Source: WLMZ01 sp043753895
GTDB taxonomy: Bacteria; Actinomycetota; Acidimicrobiia; Acidimicrobiales; Ilumatobacteraceae
DNA: 64,000 nt
Assembly: GCA_043753895.1 (NCBI GenBank)
Contig: JAYUWK010000053.1
Coordinates: 1 to 64,000 of the forward strand
Direction of reading: 5' to 3'
A program made the position numbers and the translations under genes. Below, piece after piece: positions 24,252-32,552 of the stretch (the first letter of the stretch is position 1; every line of letters starts with the position of its first letter). The notes under the pieces were generated by a model, which was given only the letters and a program-made list of their open reading frames with translations, was not told the DNA's origin and ran no database searches.

Positions 24252-25895
24252 CTATGCCGCCTTGCGTTGTTCGAAGGAGGCCAATGGTACGAGTGGTTGG
24301 CTCCATGGTCCATCGCAACGCAAGAGGGTGATGCGGTGGCTGTTGGCCTCGATGAAACGGGCGATACAGAGGGTCTCGTCGACGGCATGTCGGGGGAGTG
24401 GGCGTCCGAGCGGGGCGGATTCAGGGGGCAGCAGTGGTAGCGCCGCGGTGAGTGTGCCGGGCACGTGTGCGTCGAGTAGGCGGCCGTGATCGAGTTCGAA
24501 CACGACATCGCCGATCTGCAGATCGATCCGTTGGGCACCGCGCAGGTCGTCGATCATGCGCTGCCTACGGATGGCCCCCGCCAATGCCTGGGCGCGATCT
24601 CGTACCGATGCGGCTTCCTCGTATCGTTGCGTGCGGGCCAGCGCAAGCATGCGCTCACGCAGCGGTTCGAGTAGTACGTCGGGTTCGTCACGAAGGCCAC
24701 GCACGACCATCTCGACTGCTGCGGCGTAGCGGTTGGCGTCGGCAGCGCCGGCACATGGGCACTCGGCCACACCCAATTGCGCGGCGGTGCACGGTGACGC
24801 ATTGGCAGACGGGAGATACTTGCGGCCGAGCCGAGCGGTGCAGCGCCGCAGCGGCACGACTGAATGGACGGCCTCGATGACGAGCATGGCCATAGTTCGC
24901 GATGGCAGCGGGCCGAGATGGAGGCCGTGCGGAGATGGATCTTTGACGATCGCGAGCCGCGGCCACGCTTCGTCGGTGGACAGGCGCACGTAGCAGTAAC
25001 GATCCCAGGTCGTGCCCTGTTTGTTGTAGCGGGGCTTCAGTTGGTGCAGGTAGCGAAGCTCGAGTACGGCTGCGGTGAGTGGATCGGGCGTCTCGACGTG
25101 CGACACGCGATGGGCTTCGCGAAGCATCGGGCCGATCTTGCGGCGATCCTCGCTGCCGAAGTAACTGCGTACCCGCTGACGCAGGTTTGTCGCCTTGCCC
25201 ACGTATAGCACCTCATCGCGCGCATCGCGGAACAAATACACCCCGGGGGTGCGTGGCAGGTGATTGGTGAGCTTCAACTTGGCCACCTGTGGGTGACCGC
25301 CGATCTTGGGCAGCAGGTGCAGATCGTCGAGGCCCATCACGCCGAATGCTGCAGCGCGTTCGATGAGGAGGTGCAACAGGTCGGCTGTGGCAAGCGCGTC
25401 GTCGAGGGCTCGGTGGCTCGGTTGGTGATCGAGACGAAACCGGCTGGCCAGCGTGCCGAGGCGGCAATCGGGCACTTCGTCGCGCACCAATCGTCGGGCG
25501 AGAGCAACCGTGTCGACTGTGGCGTTCTTCAGCGTCGGCCGACCGGAGCGGGCGAGCGCGGCGTTGAGAAAGCCCACGTCGAATCTCACGTTGTGGCCCA
25601 CGATCACAGAGTCACCGCAGAACTCGAGCAACGACACGAGCACTCCCTCGATGCGCGGTGCCGGCACGACCATGGCATCGGAAATGCCGGTCAGCATCGT
25701 GATGGTGGGGGGAATTGCCCGGCCCGGATTGACCAGCGTTTGGAAGGTGCCCAGGCACACCCCGCCGCGCACCTTGATGGCGCCCACCTCGGTGATGACG
25801 TCGTTGTTGCGGTCGCCACCGGTGGTTTCGAGATCGATCACACAGAAGGTGACGTCGTTGAGTGGTACACCAAGATCGTCGAACGTACGTTGCAT
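24252..25895 (-). CDS. DEDD exonuclease / UvrC-N (GIY-YIG) fusion nuclease
   Basis: A 547-residue fusion. Residues about 15-180 are a DnaQ-like DEDDh exonuclease (D21-L-E23 in VIDLETTG, GHNVRFD, and SHRALDDALATADLL). Residues about 215-300 are a GIY-YIG nuclease as in UvrC and Cho (TPGVYLFRDARDEVLYVGKA). The rest includes a UVR-like helix pair (YEEAASVRDRAQAL). UvrC's C-terminal endonuclease and helix-hairpin-helix parts are absent. This architecture is common in Actinomycetota, with an accessory DNA-repair role proposed. The ATG at 25895 gives a natural N-terminus. It is divergent from the NYN gene. Confidence 0.88.
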   Translation of the reverse strand: MQRTFDDLGVPLNDVTFCVIDLETTGGDRNNDVITEVGAIKVRGGVCLGTFQTLVNPGRAIPPTITMLTGISDAMVVPAPRIEGVLVSLLEFCGDSVIVGHNVRFDVGFLNAALARSGRPTLKNATVDTVALARRLVRDEVPDCRLGTLASRFRLDHQPSHRALDDALATADLLHLLIERAAAFGVMGLDDLHLLPKIGGHPQVAKLKLTNHLPRTPGVYLFRDARDEVLYVGKATNLRQRVRSYFGSEDRRKIGPMLREAHRVSHVETPDPLTAAVLELRYLHQLKPRYNKQGTTWDRYCYVRLSTDEAWPRLAIVKDPSPHGLHLGPLPSRTMAMLVIEAVHSVVPLRRCTARLGRKYLPSANASPCTAAQLGVAECPCAGAADANRYAAAVEMVVRGLRDEPDVLLEPLRERMLALARTQRYEEAASVRDRAQALAGAIRRQRMIDDLRGAQRIDLQIGDVVFELDHGRLLDAHVPGTLTAALPLLPPESAPLGRPLPRHAVDETLCIARFIEANSHRITLLRCDGPWSQPLVPLASFEQRKAA

Positions 25896-25969
25896 CCCGA
25901 TACAGAATCACGAACGTGCGTTCGCTGTCAAGGATGGGCGCTTTGGGCAGGTGGCAGTACGATGTGCGC

Positions 25970-27367
25970 ATGGCCTCCGACAGCAGCAACATCGACACTG
26001 TCGACGAAGCGCCGTCCAGACCAACCGACGTTACGGGCCTTGCCGATGCCGGCCTTCGTGCCGCGCTCGAGTTCGCCGTGTTACTCGCGGCGGAGGGTCA
26101 GAAGTTGCGGCCCCCACTGCCGTTTCCGGCGGCGCTGAAGCCATTCTTACGTTTCCAGAAACTGGACAAGACATCGTTGCCTCTGGTTCGACGAGCGATT
26201 GTGGCCGATGAGGAGTTCCGTGATCGCCTCGGCCTTGTCGCCAATCTGGACTTGGTCGACGAGCTCGGTATTGTCTGGCTACAGCGCAATGACGGGTGGC
26301 AGTCCCGGGTCGTTGAACTCCAGGAGGCAGCGCGCGCCGCAGCGGAAGCGGAGTCAGCCGAGGTGGCCCTGCGTAAGTCCGAACGTCGTCGTCAGGCGGC
26401 GGAGCAGGCCACTGCCCGCGCGACCGCCGAGTTGTTGGCGCAGCGCGATGACATCGCCCGCGAGCACTCGCGTCGCGAGAAAGCCGTCGCGTTGGCATCG
26501 GCCGCAACCGCCGACGCTGCTGGCGCACGTCGCGACCTCGAGCAGTTGCAACGCGAAGTCGCCAAGCTACGAGCTGCGCTCGCATCCGAGACCGAACGCG
26601 CTGATCACGCGACCGTGGCGGCCGCTGGGGCCACCGATTCGGTTCGTTCGCTCGAGGTCCTTCGCGACGGGCTGCTCGCGCATCGTGCCGCAGAAGCGGC
26701 TCCGTTGCCGGTGCTCGGCGAGGTGGTCGCCATCGACCCGGCGCCGGGCAATGCCGATGCCGCAGATGCGCTTCGTCAGGCGGCCGCCGCAACTCGTGGC
26801 CTTGCCGAGGCTCTGACGGCGGCTGCCGGTGCGCTCGCTCACGGGTCGACCGCACAGCCAGCGCGTACCAGTCAGCCTTCAGCGAAGTCGGGTCAGCGGC
26901 GAGGTGCGCAACGCAAGCCCATCGCGATTCCCGGGGGCATGTACGGCGATTCGGTCGCGGCCGCCGTACATCTCCTACGCACCCCTCAGGTGGTGGCAAT
27001 CGTCGATGGTTACAACGTCGCCAAGCTCGGGTGGCCGCATCTGGCGCTCATCGAACAGCGCGAATGCTGCATCGATGCGCTCGAAGAACTGGCGCGCCGA
27101 TTCGGCACCGATGTTCGGATGATCCTCGACGGTGCCGACGTCGTGGGTGCATCTGCTCGACGCCGACTCATCCGGGTGCAGTACTCGCCCGCTGGTGTGA
27201 TTGCCGACGATGTCATCCGGTCAGCGGTTGCCGCCCTCCCGCTATCGACTCCAGTTGTCGTGGTCACCAACGATCGGGAGATCGCAAACGATGTACGTCC
27301 GCTCGGCGTGAATGTGTTGTCATCCGACACCCTGCTCGCCGCCGCCGGGCGCTCCGTCTCCAAGTAG
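25970..27367 (+). CDS. NYN-domain protein with central coiled coil
   Basis: A 465-residue protein in three parts. The N-terminal region (1-110) is helical. The central Ala/Glu/Arg-rich coiled coil (about 110-250, e.g. ELQEAARAAAEAESAEVALR) is long. After a Ser/Gln/Arg linker, the C-terminal NYN/PIN-like nuclease domain (about 325-460) has VVAIVDGYNVAKLGW (first acidic residue), DVRMILDGADV and VVVVTNDREI. Such domains act on RNA; the target here is unknown. ATG at 25970 is chosen as the frame extends upstream into a region overlapping the divergent gene's leader. A hairpin follows its stop. Confidence 0.82.
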   Translation: MASDSSNIDTVDEAPSRPTDVTGLADAGLRAALEFAVLLAAEGQKLRPPLPFPAALKPFLRFQKLDKTSLPLVRRAIVADEEFRDRLGLVANLDLVDELGIVWLQRNDGWQSRVVELQEAARAAAEAESAEVALRKSERRRQAAEQATARATAELLAQRDDIAREHSRREKAVALASAATADAAGARRDLEQLQREVAKLRAALASETERADHATVAAAGATDSVRSLEVLRDGLLAHRAAEAAPLPVLGEVVAIDPAPGNADAADALRQAAAATRGLAEALTAAAGALAHGSTAQPARTSQPSAKSGQRRGAQRKPIAIPGGMYGDSVAAAVHLLRTPQVVAIVDGYNVAKLGWPHLALIEQRECCIDALEELARRFGTDVRMILDGADVVGASARRRLIRVQYSPAGVIADDVIRSAVAALPLSTPVVVVTNDREIANDVRPLGVNVLSSDTLLAAAGRSVSK

Positions 27368-27382
27368 CCCCGTCTCCAAATA

Positions 27383-27403
27383 GGCCCGTCAGCGAACCGG
27401 GCC
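27383..27403 (+). terminator. Short hairpin after the NYN gene
   Basis: GGCCCG (27383-27388) and CGGGCC (27398-27403) form a perfect 6-bp GC stem with a 9-nt loop, 16 nt after the stop codon. No T-tract follows. A weak or Rho-assisted terminator is possible. Confidence 0.4.
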
Positions 27404-27484
27404 GCGGTTGCGCTCCACGCAACGATGCAACACCCCTCTGTCATGGTGTCAATGCGTGGAGACCGACAACATCTGGAGCGTGCA

Positions 27485-27760
27485 ATGAACAACCTCATCA
27501 TCAACTGTGGCGACTGCATCATGCGTCAAACGTCTACGTGTGCCGACTGCGTCGTCACCTTCGTCTGCGAATCCTCCGGCCCCTACCATGGCCACGCTGC
27601 CAGTGCAGATGTGGGTGCAGATGTGGGTGCAGATGTGGGTGTCTATGGCGGATACACGGCCGTCGTGTTCGACCTGGCCGAACAGCGCGCCGTGCGTTTG
27701 TTTGCAGAAGCCGGTTTGGTGCCTACGCTTCGCCACCGTGGCATCGCGACAGGTTCCTGA
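27485..27760 (+). CDS. Small cysteine-rich conserved protein
   Basis: A 91-residue protein. Five cysteines cluster near the start (C8, C11, C19, C22, C28: CGDC, CADC, then FVCES), suggesting a metal site. The second half (AVVFDLAEQRAVRLFAEAGLVPTLRHRG) is a conserved-looking helix-loop segment that I have seen in other actinobacterial proteins of this size; function unknown. Between them lies a (ADVG)3 insert from a 12-bp tandem repeat, likely a lineage-specific expansion. The 3' end overlaps queG by 23 nt, so the two are probably co-translated. Confidence 0.65.
   Translation: MNNLIINCGDCIMRQTSTCADCVVTFVCESSGPYHGHAASADVGADVGADVGVYGGYTAVVFDLAEQRAVRLFAEAGLVPTLRHRGIATGS
27605..27640. repeat. 12-bp in-frame tandem repeat, three copies
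   Basis: Three perfect copies of GCAGATGTGGGT inside the cysteine-rich small protein, adding Ala-Asp-Val-Gly three times. Because the unit is a multiple of three, copy changes keep the frame. Confidence 0.9.
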
Positions 27761-28865
27761 ACAGATCGACGATGCCTACGTATCGTCGCTGCGCGCCCTC
27801 GGCGCGAAGTTCGGGCTCGATCATGTGGGCATTGCGCCTGCATCGATCATGCATCGGGCACGTCACGCGTTGATGCAACGCAAACGTGATGGTCTGGCCG
27901 ATGCCATGCAATTCACCTACCGCAACCCGCAGCGGTCCACCGATCCATCGTTGGCGGTGGCCGGCGCACAGGCGATGGTGGTGGCCGCACGCAGCTATGT
28001 GCTCGAGCAGCCGGCGCAACCGGCCGACGAGCACGGCCCGTTCGGCTCTGTGGCGCGCTACGCCTGGGTCGACCACTACGAACCGCTCCGCATCGGGCTG
28101 GCGGCCATCACCCAACGGTTGCGGTCCAGTGGCTACAAAGCCGTTGCCTTCGCGGATGACAACTCGGTCGTCGACCGCGAGGCGGCGTGGCTCGGGGGTC
28201 TTGGGTGGTTCGGTAAGAACGCGAACATCATGGTGCCGGGGTCGGGCAGCTTCTTCGTGCTCGGTTCGGTGATCACTACGGCACCGTTGCCCGTTGCCAG
28301 CGAACCTGTTGCCGACGGTTGCGGATCCTGCACGCGTTGTATCGATGGATGCCCCACGGCGGCGATCGTGGCGCCGGGTGTGGTCGACGCGGGTCGCTGT
28401 CTGGCATGGCTGCTCCAGCGTCCAGGTGTATTCCCGCGCCAGTTCCGAGCAGCGCTCGGCGATCGCATCTACGGCTGCGATGAATGCCAGGTGGTGTGTC
28501 CGCCCACCGTGCGTTTCGAGCGTCGGGTCGAGCCCAATCAGTCGAACCACGTCCAGGCGTGGGTGTCGCTCGTCGACCTGCTCGATGCGAGCGACGAATC
28601 CTTGATGCAGTCATACGGTCGCTGGTATCTCGCTGATCGCAACCCGCTCTGGCTGCGGCGCAATGCGCTGGTTGCGTTGGGCAACAGCGGAGCCGGCGAC
28701 GACGCGCACGTTCAGGCGGTTCTGCACCGCTACCTTGTGGACTCCGAACCGATCCTGCGCGTCCATGCAGTGTGGGCAGCAGCACAACTCGGATGCCACC
28801 ACATGCTTGCCGCCTCTGACCCCGATCCCGCCGTCACCGACGAACTCCTCGCGGCTCGCCCATGA
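27738..28865 (+). CDS. queG: tRNA epoxyqueuosine(34) reductase
   Basis: Cobalamin- and Fe-S-dependent enzyme that makes queuosine from epoxyqueuosine in tRNA wobble positions; about 375 residues. The cobalamin-binding half carries DDNSVVDREAAWLGGLGWFGKN in part. Two 4Fe-4S motifs follow: CGSCTRCIDGCPTAAI and CDECQVVCPPT. A HEAT-like C-terminus is present (LWLRRNALVALGNSG). The GTG start gives a normal N-terminus and overlaps the previous gene by 23 nt. No other queuosine gene is in the window. It is coupled to the glycosyltransferase by ATGA. Confidence 0.9.
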   Translation: MASRQVPEQIDDAYVSSLRALGAKFGLDHVGIAPASIMHRARHALMQRKRDGLADAMQFTYRNPQRSTDPSLAVAGAQAMVVAARSYVLEQPAQPADEHGPFGSVARYAWVDHYEPLRIGLAAITQRLRSSGYKAVAFADDNSVVDREAAWLGGLGWFGKNANIMVPGSGSFFVLGSVITTAPLPVASEPVADGCGSCTRCIDGCPTAAIVAPGVVDAGRCLAWLLQRPGVFPRQFRAALGDRIYGCDECQVVCPPTVRFERRVEPNQSNHVQAWVSLVDLLDASDESLMQSYGRWYLADRNPLWLRRNALVALGNSGAGDDAHVQAVLHRYLVDSEPILRVHAVWAAAQLGCHHMLAASDPDPAVTDELLAARP

Positions 28866-29983
28866 AGCACCTGCTCGTCACGAATGACTTCCCTCCCAAG
28901 ATCGGTGGTATCCAATCGCTGTTGTGGGAGTGGTGGCGTCGCCTCCCGCCGGACTCGTTCGCCGTACTCACCAGTCCGTATCCCGGCAGCGATGCGTTCG
29001 ATGCAGAGCAGGCGTTCCGAATCGAACGGGTTCGCGAGCCCGTACTCCTGCCACATCCGCTGATGGCGCGCCGCATCAACGACATGGCGCGCGACTTCGG
29101 TGCCGAACTGGTGGTACTCGACCCCGCGCTCCCGCTGGGACTGGTCGGCCCATCGCTCGATCTGCCCTACGACGTGGTGCTGCACGGGGCCGAGGTCACC
29201 GTGCCCGGTCGGCTCCCCGGCAGTAAGCAGACGCTCGGATACGTGCTGCGCAATGCCCACCACATCGTTGCCGCTGGCGGGTATCCGGCGCGTGAGGCCG
29301 AGCGCGCGGCCGGTGTCGCTCTGCCCATCACCGTGGTGCCTCCGGGGGTCGATACAGATCGGTTCCATCCGCTGACAGCGGCTGAATGTGCGGAGTCCCG
29401 TGCTCACTTCGGGTTGCCGCACAATGCGGAACTCATCGTCAGCATCAGCCGGCTGGTACCCCGCAAGGGTTTCGACACCGCAATTCGCGCCGCGGCGATG
29501 CTGAAGACATCTCGACCCGACCTGCTCCTCGCCATTTCCGGTGGTGGCCGTGATCTCGCCCGACTCGTTGGTCTGGCACGCGAACTCGATGCGCCAGTGC
29601 GCTTCCTCGGGCGCGTGAGCAATGACGATCTCCCGCGTCTGTACGGATGCGCCGACATCTATGCAATGGTCTGTCGAAATCGATGGGGCGGCCTCGAACA
29701 GGAGGGCTTCGGCATCGTGTTCGTCGAGGCCGCGGCCTGTGGCGTTGCCCAGGTTGCTGGCGATTCGGGCGGTGCCGCTGAAGCCGTGGCCGACGGGCTG
29801 ACCGGCATCGTCGTGCGCCGCCCCGATGATCACCGCGAAGTGGCTCGCGCCTTCGAGGCCCTGCTCGACGATCCAACACGACGCGCCACGATGGGACGCG
29901 CCGCACGTGAGCGTGCTGTGACCGAGTTCTCCTACGACGTGCTCGCGCAGCGGCTGGGCAAATCGCTGGGGGCGCTGGCATGA
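28862..29983 (+). CDS. GT4 glycosyltransferase, PimB'-like
   Basis: A 373-residue GT-B enzyme. It opens with LLVTNDFPPKIGGIQ, the glycine-rich acceptor-side loop. It has SISRLVPRKGFDTAI at the start of the donor domain and EQEGFGIVFVEAAACG, the EX7E nucleotide-sugar motif. This set matches actinobacterial GDP-mannose-dependent phosphatidylinositol mannosyltransferase PimB'. Position near an SRPBCC gene and trpD resembles the PimB' neighbourhood in mycobacteria. Whether this organism makes PI mannosides is not shown. It is linked by ATGA overlaps on both sides. Confidence 0.8.
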   Translation: MKHLLVTNDFPPKIGGIQSLLWEWWRRLPPDSFAVLTSPYPGSDAFDAEQAFRIERVREPVLLPHPLMARRINDMARDFGAELVVLDPALPLGLVGPSLDLPYDVVLHGAEVTVPGRLPGSKQTLGYVLRNAHHIVAAGGYPAREAERAAGVALPITVVPPGVDTDRFHPLTAAECAESRAHFGLPHNAELIVSISRLVPRKGFDTAIRAAAMLKTSRPDLLLAISGGGRDLARLVGLARELDAPVRFLGRVSNDDLPRLYGCADIYAMVCRNRWGGLEQEGFGIVFVEAAACGVAQVAGDSGGAAEAVADGLTGIVVRRPDDHREVARAFEALLDDPTRRATMGRAARERAVTEFSYDVLAQRLGKSLGALA

Positions 29984-30522
29984 TGGGTTCCATGCAGGAC
30001 AACGAAGTATCGGGCTCGTCGAGTCTGATCCTGCGCGTAAACGTCGTGGGAACTGTGATGTTCGTGGTGTCCTCGGTTGCTGCGGCGGTGATTTTCATAC
30101 AGCCAGCGCGCCTGATCGGCGTCGTGATTGCGCTCGGCCTTTTCGCCATTGGCGTGTTTGCCTTCCTCTGGAGCTATTGGACCGCCGTGCAGCGCAGTCG
30201 CGACGACGACATCGCCGTCACGCAGCTGTATTTCCTGTCTGGGCCATCCACCCCGAAGAAGGTGAAGCGGGTGATGAACGGCTCGCTCATCGTGCAGACC
30301 GTCACCAGCCTGAGCGCGGCCATCGCCCGCAGTAGCACCGATGGTCGCCCCGGCTCCACGCTCGCGTTCGGCATCCTAGTCCCCATGTTCGGGCTGGGGT
30401 TGAACGGCCTGTGGTGCGCGCAATACGGCACGTTCTCGCCCCGTCAGCGAGTGACCACGACGAATTCCGCGAGTGTCCCCCCATCGAACGACGAGATAGA
30501 GCAGACTTCACGCCATGGCTGA
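29980..30522 (+). CDS. Conserved membrane protein of unknown function
   Basis: A 180-residue protein with two adjacent N-terminal membrane helices (about 20-42 and 45-66), a polar middle section (TAVQRSRDDDIAVTQLYFLSGP, shown in part), and a third hydrophobic stretch (about 128-150), ending in a hydrophilic tail. I recognise no domain. It starts at an ATGATG that overlaps the glycosyltransferase stop and ends 8 nt inside the SRPBCC gene, so it belongs to the same operon. A role in envelope lipid or glycan assembly is suggested only by position. Confidence 0.65.
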   Translation: MMGSMQDNEVSGSSSLILRVNVVGTVMFVVSSVAAAVIFIQPARLIGVVIALGLFAIGVFAFLWSYWTAVQRSRDDDIAVTQLYFLSGPSTPKKVKRVMNGSLIVQTVTSLSAAIARSSTDGRPGSTLAFGILVPMFGLGLNGLWCAQYGTFSPRQRVTTTNSASVPPSNDEIEQTSRHG

Positions 30523-30949
30523 GACCGCTTTCCAGACCATCACCACGTCCGCGGCGATCGCCCGGGTGTGGGAGATCGCCACCGACTTCGAGCGTTACCC
30601 CGAATGGGCCAAGGACGTGAAAGAAGCCACGATTCGCACGCGAGACGAACAGGGACGCGCCATCGAGGTGGAGTTCCGCACGTCCGCCCTCGGCCGTAGC
30701 ACGCACTACACGCTGAGCTACGACTACGCCGAGGCCCCGCACGTATTGGGCTGGCACATGTTGCGAGGCGACATCATGCGTACCATCGACGGTGCCTACA
30801 CACTGGCCGACATCGCCGAAGGCGGTACCGAGATTCGGTACGACCTCGCCATTGAACTGGTCGTGCCGCTACCCGGTTTCGTGAAGCGCCGCGCCGAACA
30901 GCGCATCCTCAATACTGTTCGCGAGCTCAAGGTTCGTGCCGAACTGTGA
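30515..30949 (+). CDS. SRPBCC (START-like) lipid-binding-fold protein
   Basis: A 144-residue protein of the polyketide-cyclase/START superfamily. It shows VWEIATDFERYPEWAKDVKEA (shown in part), the hallmark first helix and strand, and the long C-terminal helix KRRAEQRILNTVRELKVRAEL that caps the hydrophobic cavity. These proteins bind or move lipids or other hydrophobic ligands; the ligand is unknown. Orthologue-like genes follow the PimB' glycosyltransferase in other actinobacteria, supporting a lipid-linked role. It overlaps the membrane-protein gene by 8 nt. Confidence 0.8.
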   Translation: MAETAFQTITTSAAIARVWEIATDFERYPEWAKDVKEATIRTRDEQGRAIEVEFRTSALGRSTHYTLSYDYAEAPHVLGWHMLRGDIMRTIDGAYTLADIAEGGTEIRYDLAIELVVPLPGFVKRRAEQRILNTVRELKVRAEL

Positions 30950-30962
30950 CGCTCGCTCCGCT

Positions 30963-31847
30963 GTGATCCGCTCAGCCGGCATCGATGTCGGCGGGACGAA
31001 ATTCCTCGGCGTGGTCCTCGATCACGCCGGTGAGGTGGTCGTCGAGTTGCGTCGGCCGACTCCGAAGGGCAACGACGCGCTCATCAGCGGGCTGATCGAA
31101 CTCGCCCAAGAACTCGCCGATGTCGACGGTGTGGGCTACGACACTCTCGGTGTCGGCGTTCCCGGGCTCGTGACCCGCGACGGCGTCATTCGTGCATCAC
31201 CGAACCTCGTGGATGCATTCGACGTGGCGGTCGGTCCGCGACTGTCGGAGGCCTTGGGTCGCCGAGTCGTCGTCGACAACGATGCCACCTGCGCCTGCCT
31301 GGCCGAATGGCAACTCGGCGCGGCGAGTGGATTCGACGATGTCATCGTGGTCACGCTCGGCACCGGTATCGGCGGCGGCATGGTCTCCGGCGGCAAGGTG
31401 CAGCGCGGCGCCAACGGCTTTGCCGGCGAGTTCGGGCACATGGTGGTGCAGCCCGATGGTCCACGGTGTGCGTGCGGACGGCGTGGCTGCTGGGAGCGAT
31501 ATGCATCGGGAAGCGGGCTGCAGATGCTCGCTGGCGGTCGGCGCGGCGAAGACGTTGTGCAGGCAGCCCGAGCTGGTGATGCAGCGATGCTCGCCGTGAT
31601 CGACGAGTTCGCGCGCTGGGTGGCGCTCGGTTTGGTGAACCTCACCAATGTGCTCGACCCTGCATGCATCGTGCTCGGCGGAGGTCTGGCCGCCGACCAC
31701 GATCTCTTCCTGCCGCGAATCGAGCACGCGTTCACAGCGTTGCTGTACTCGCCCGAGCATCGTCGGCATCCTGTACTGCGTTTTGCGGATCTGGGCGAGC
31801 GTGCTGGTGCCATTGGCGCTGCGTTGCTCCCCAGCACCATGCGCTGA
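30963..31847 (+). CDS. ROK-family sugar kinase (glucokinase-like)
   Basis: ATP-dependent kinase of about 294 residues, probably phosphorylating glucose. GIDVGGTKFLG (phosphate-binding) is at the N-terminus. VDNDATCACLAEW, TLGTGIGGGMV and the zinc motif CACGRRGCWE follow in ROK order. Two GTG starts are possible: 30936, which overlaps the SRPBCC gene, and 30963, which places the glycine motif at the normal distance; I prefer the second. It is the last gene of the queG-glycosyltransferase operon and converges on pyrophosphatase across a hairpin. A second ROK gene lies near 49.4 kb. Confidence 0.85.
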   Translation: MIRSAGIDVGGTKFLGVVLDHAGEVVVELRRPTPKGNDALISGLIELAQELADVDGVGYDTLGVGVPGLVTRDGVIRASPNLVDAFDVAVGPRLSEALGRRVVVDNDATCACLAEWQLGAASGFDDVIVVTLGTGIGGGMVSGGKVQRGANGFAGEFGHMVVQPDGPRCACGRRGCWERYASGSGLQMLAGGRRGEDVVQAARAGDAAMLAVIDEFARWVALGLVNLTNVLDPACIVLGGGLAADHDLFLPRIEHAFTALLYSPEHRRHPVLRFADLGERAGAIGAALLPSTMR

Positions 31848-31901
31848 ATCCGAGCGCCGAGCCGCCCGGACCTGGTGTCCCCTGCCTGCTTGAGCGCGGG
31901 T

Positions 31902-31920
31902 CGCGCCAATCGTTGGCGCG
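31902..31920. terminator. Hairpin between convergent genes
   Basis: CGCGCCAA (31902-31909) and TTGGCGCG (31913-31920) make a perfect 8-bp stem with a TCG triloop, between the convergent ROK kinase and pyrophosphatase genes. It is symmetric and could end transcription from both sides. There is no T-tract on either side. Confidence 0.5.
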
Positions 31921-31940
31921 CGAAGCGCCCAAGCACACCG

Positions 31941-32450
31941 TCAGTGGGCGCGGCCGGGATAGTTCGCGCGGGCCTTGTGTATCTCGGCCCATGCGGCGTC
32001 GCGGCCCGCAAGACCTGCGGTAGATGAGGTCTTGCCCGGTTCGAGAGCCTTATAGACCTCGAAGAAATGCTGAATCTCGGCGACGAGTTGGGGAGTGAGG
32101 TCGTCGAGGTCCTGCACATCGGCCCAACGCGGCTCGCGTGGCGGCACGCACAGGATCTTGGCGTCCTCGCCGGCCTCGTCGTGCATGAACAGCACGCCAA
32201 CGGGTCGAGCCTCGACCCACACCCCCGGATACACCGGATCCTCGAGCAGGACCAGTGCGTCGAGCGGGTCGCCGTCGCCACCGAGGGTGTCGGGGATGAA
32301 TCCGTAGTCGGCGGGATACGTGGTGGCCGTGAACAGGCGGCGGTCCAAGAAGACCTTGCCGGTGTCGTGGTCGATCTCGTATTTGTTGCGACTGCCGCGG
32401 GGAATCTCGATGACGACATGAATGCATCCGTCGCTGGGTTCCTTTGCCAT
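31941..32450 (-). CDS. ppa: Inorganic pyrophosphatase, family I
   Basis: Hydrolyses pyrophosphate to drive biosynthesis; 169 residues. Family I residues are all visible: EIPRGSRNKYE near residue 16, the RRLFTATTYPADYGFIP strand, and the metal-binding signature DGDPLDALVLL (about 59-69). The frame continues far upstream, but ATG at 32450 gives the standard N-terminus. It converges on the ROK kinase and diverges from the aminotransferase across about 100 nt. Confidence 0.93.
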   Translation of the reverse strand: MAKEPSDGCIHVVIEIPRGSRNKYEIDHDTGKVFLDRRLFTATTYPADYGFIPDTLGGDGDPLDALVLLEDPVYPGVWVEARPVGVLFMHDEAGEDAKILCVPPREPRWADVQDLDDLTPQLVAEIQHFFEVYKALEPGKTSSTAGLAGRDAAWAEIHKARANYPGRAH

Positions 32451-32552
32451 CCCGACATCGTGGCACAGACGCGACGAAACCGATGGGCCATCCCGACTGT
32501 TCATGAAACCGGCTGCGGTCCGGCACTCCGCAGCAACTAGCGTCGTGTTCGT

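Noticed and set aside
31136..32491. Long minus-strand frame spanning the ROK kinase and pyrophosphatase
   Set aside because: It is out of frame with pyrophosphatase and antisense to the kinase.
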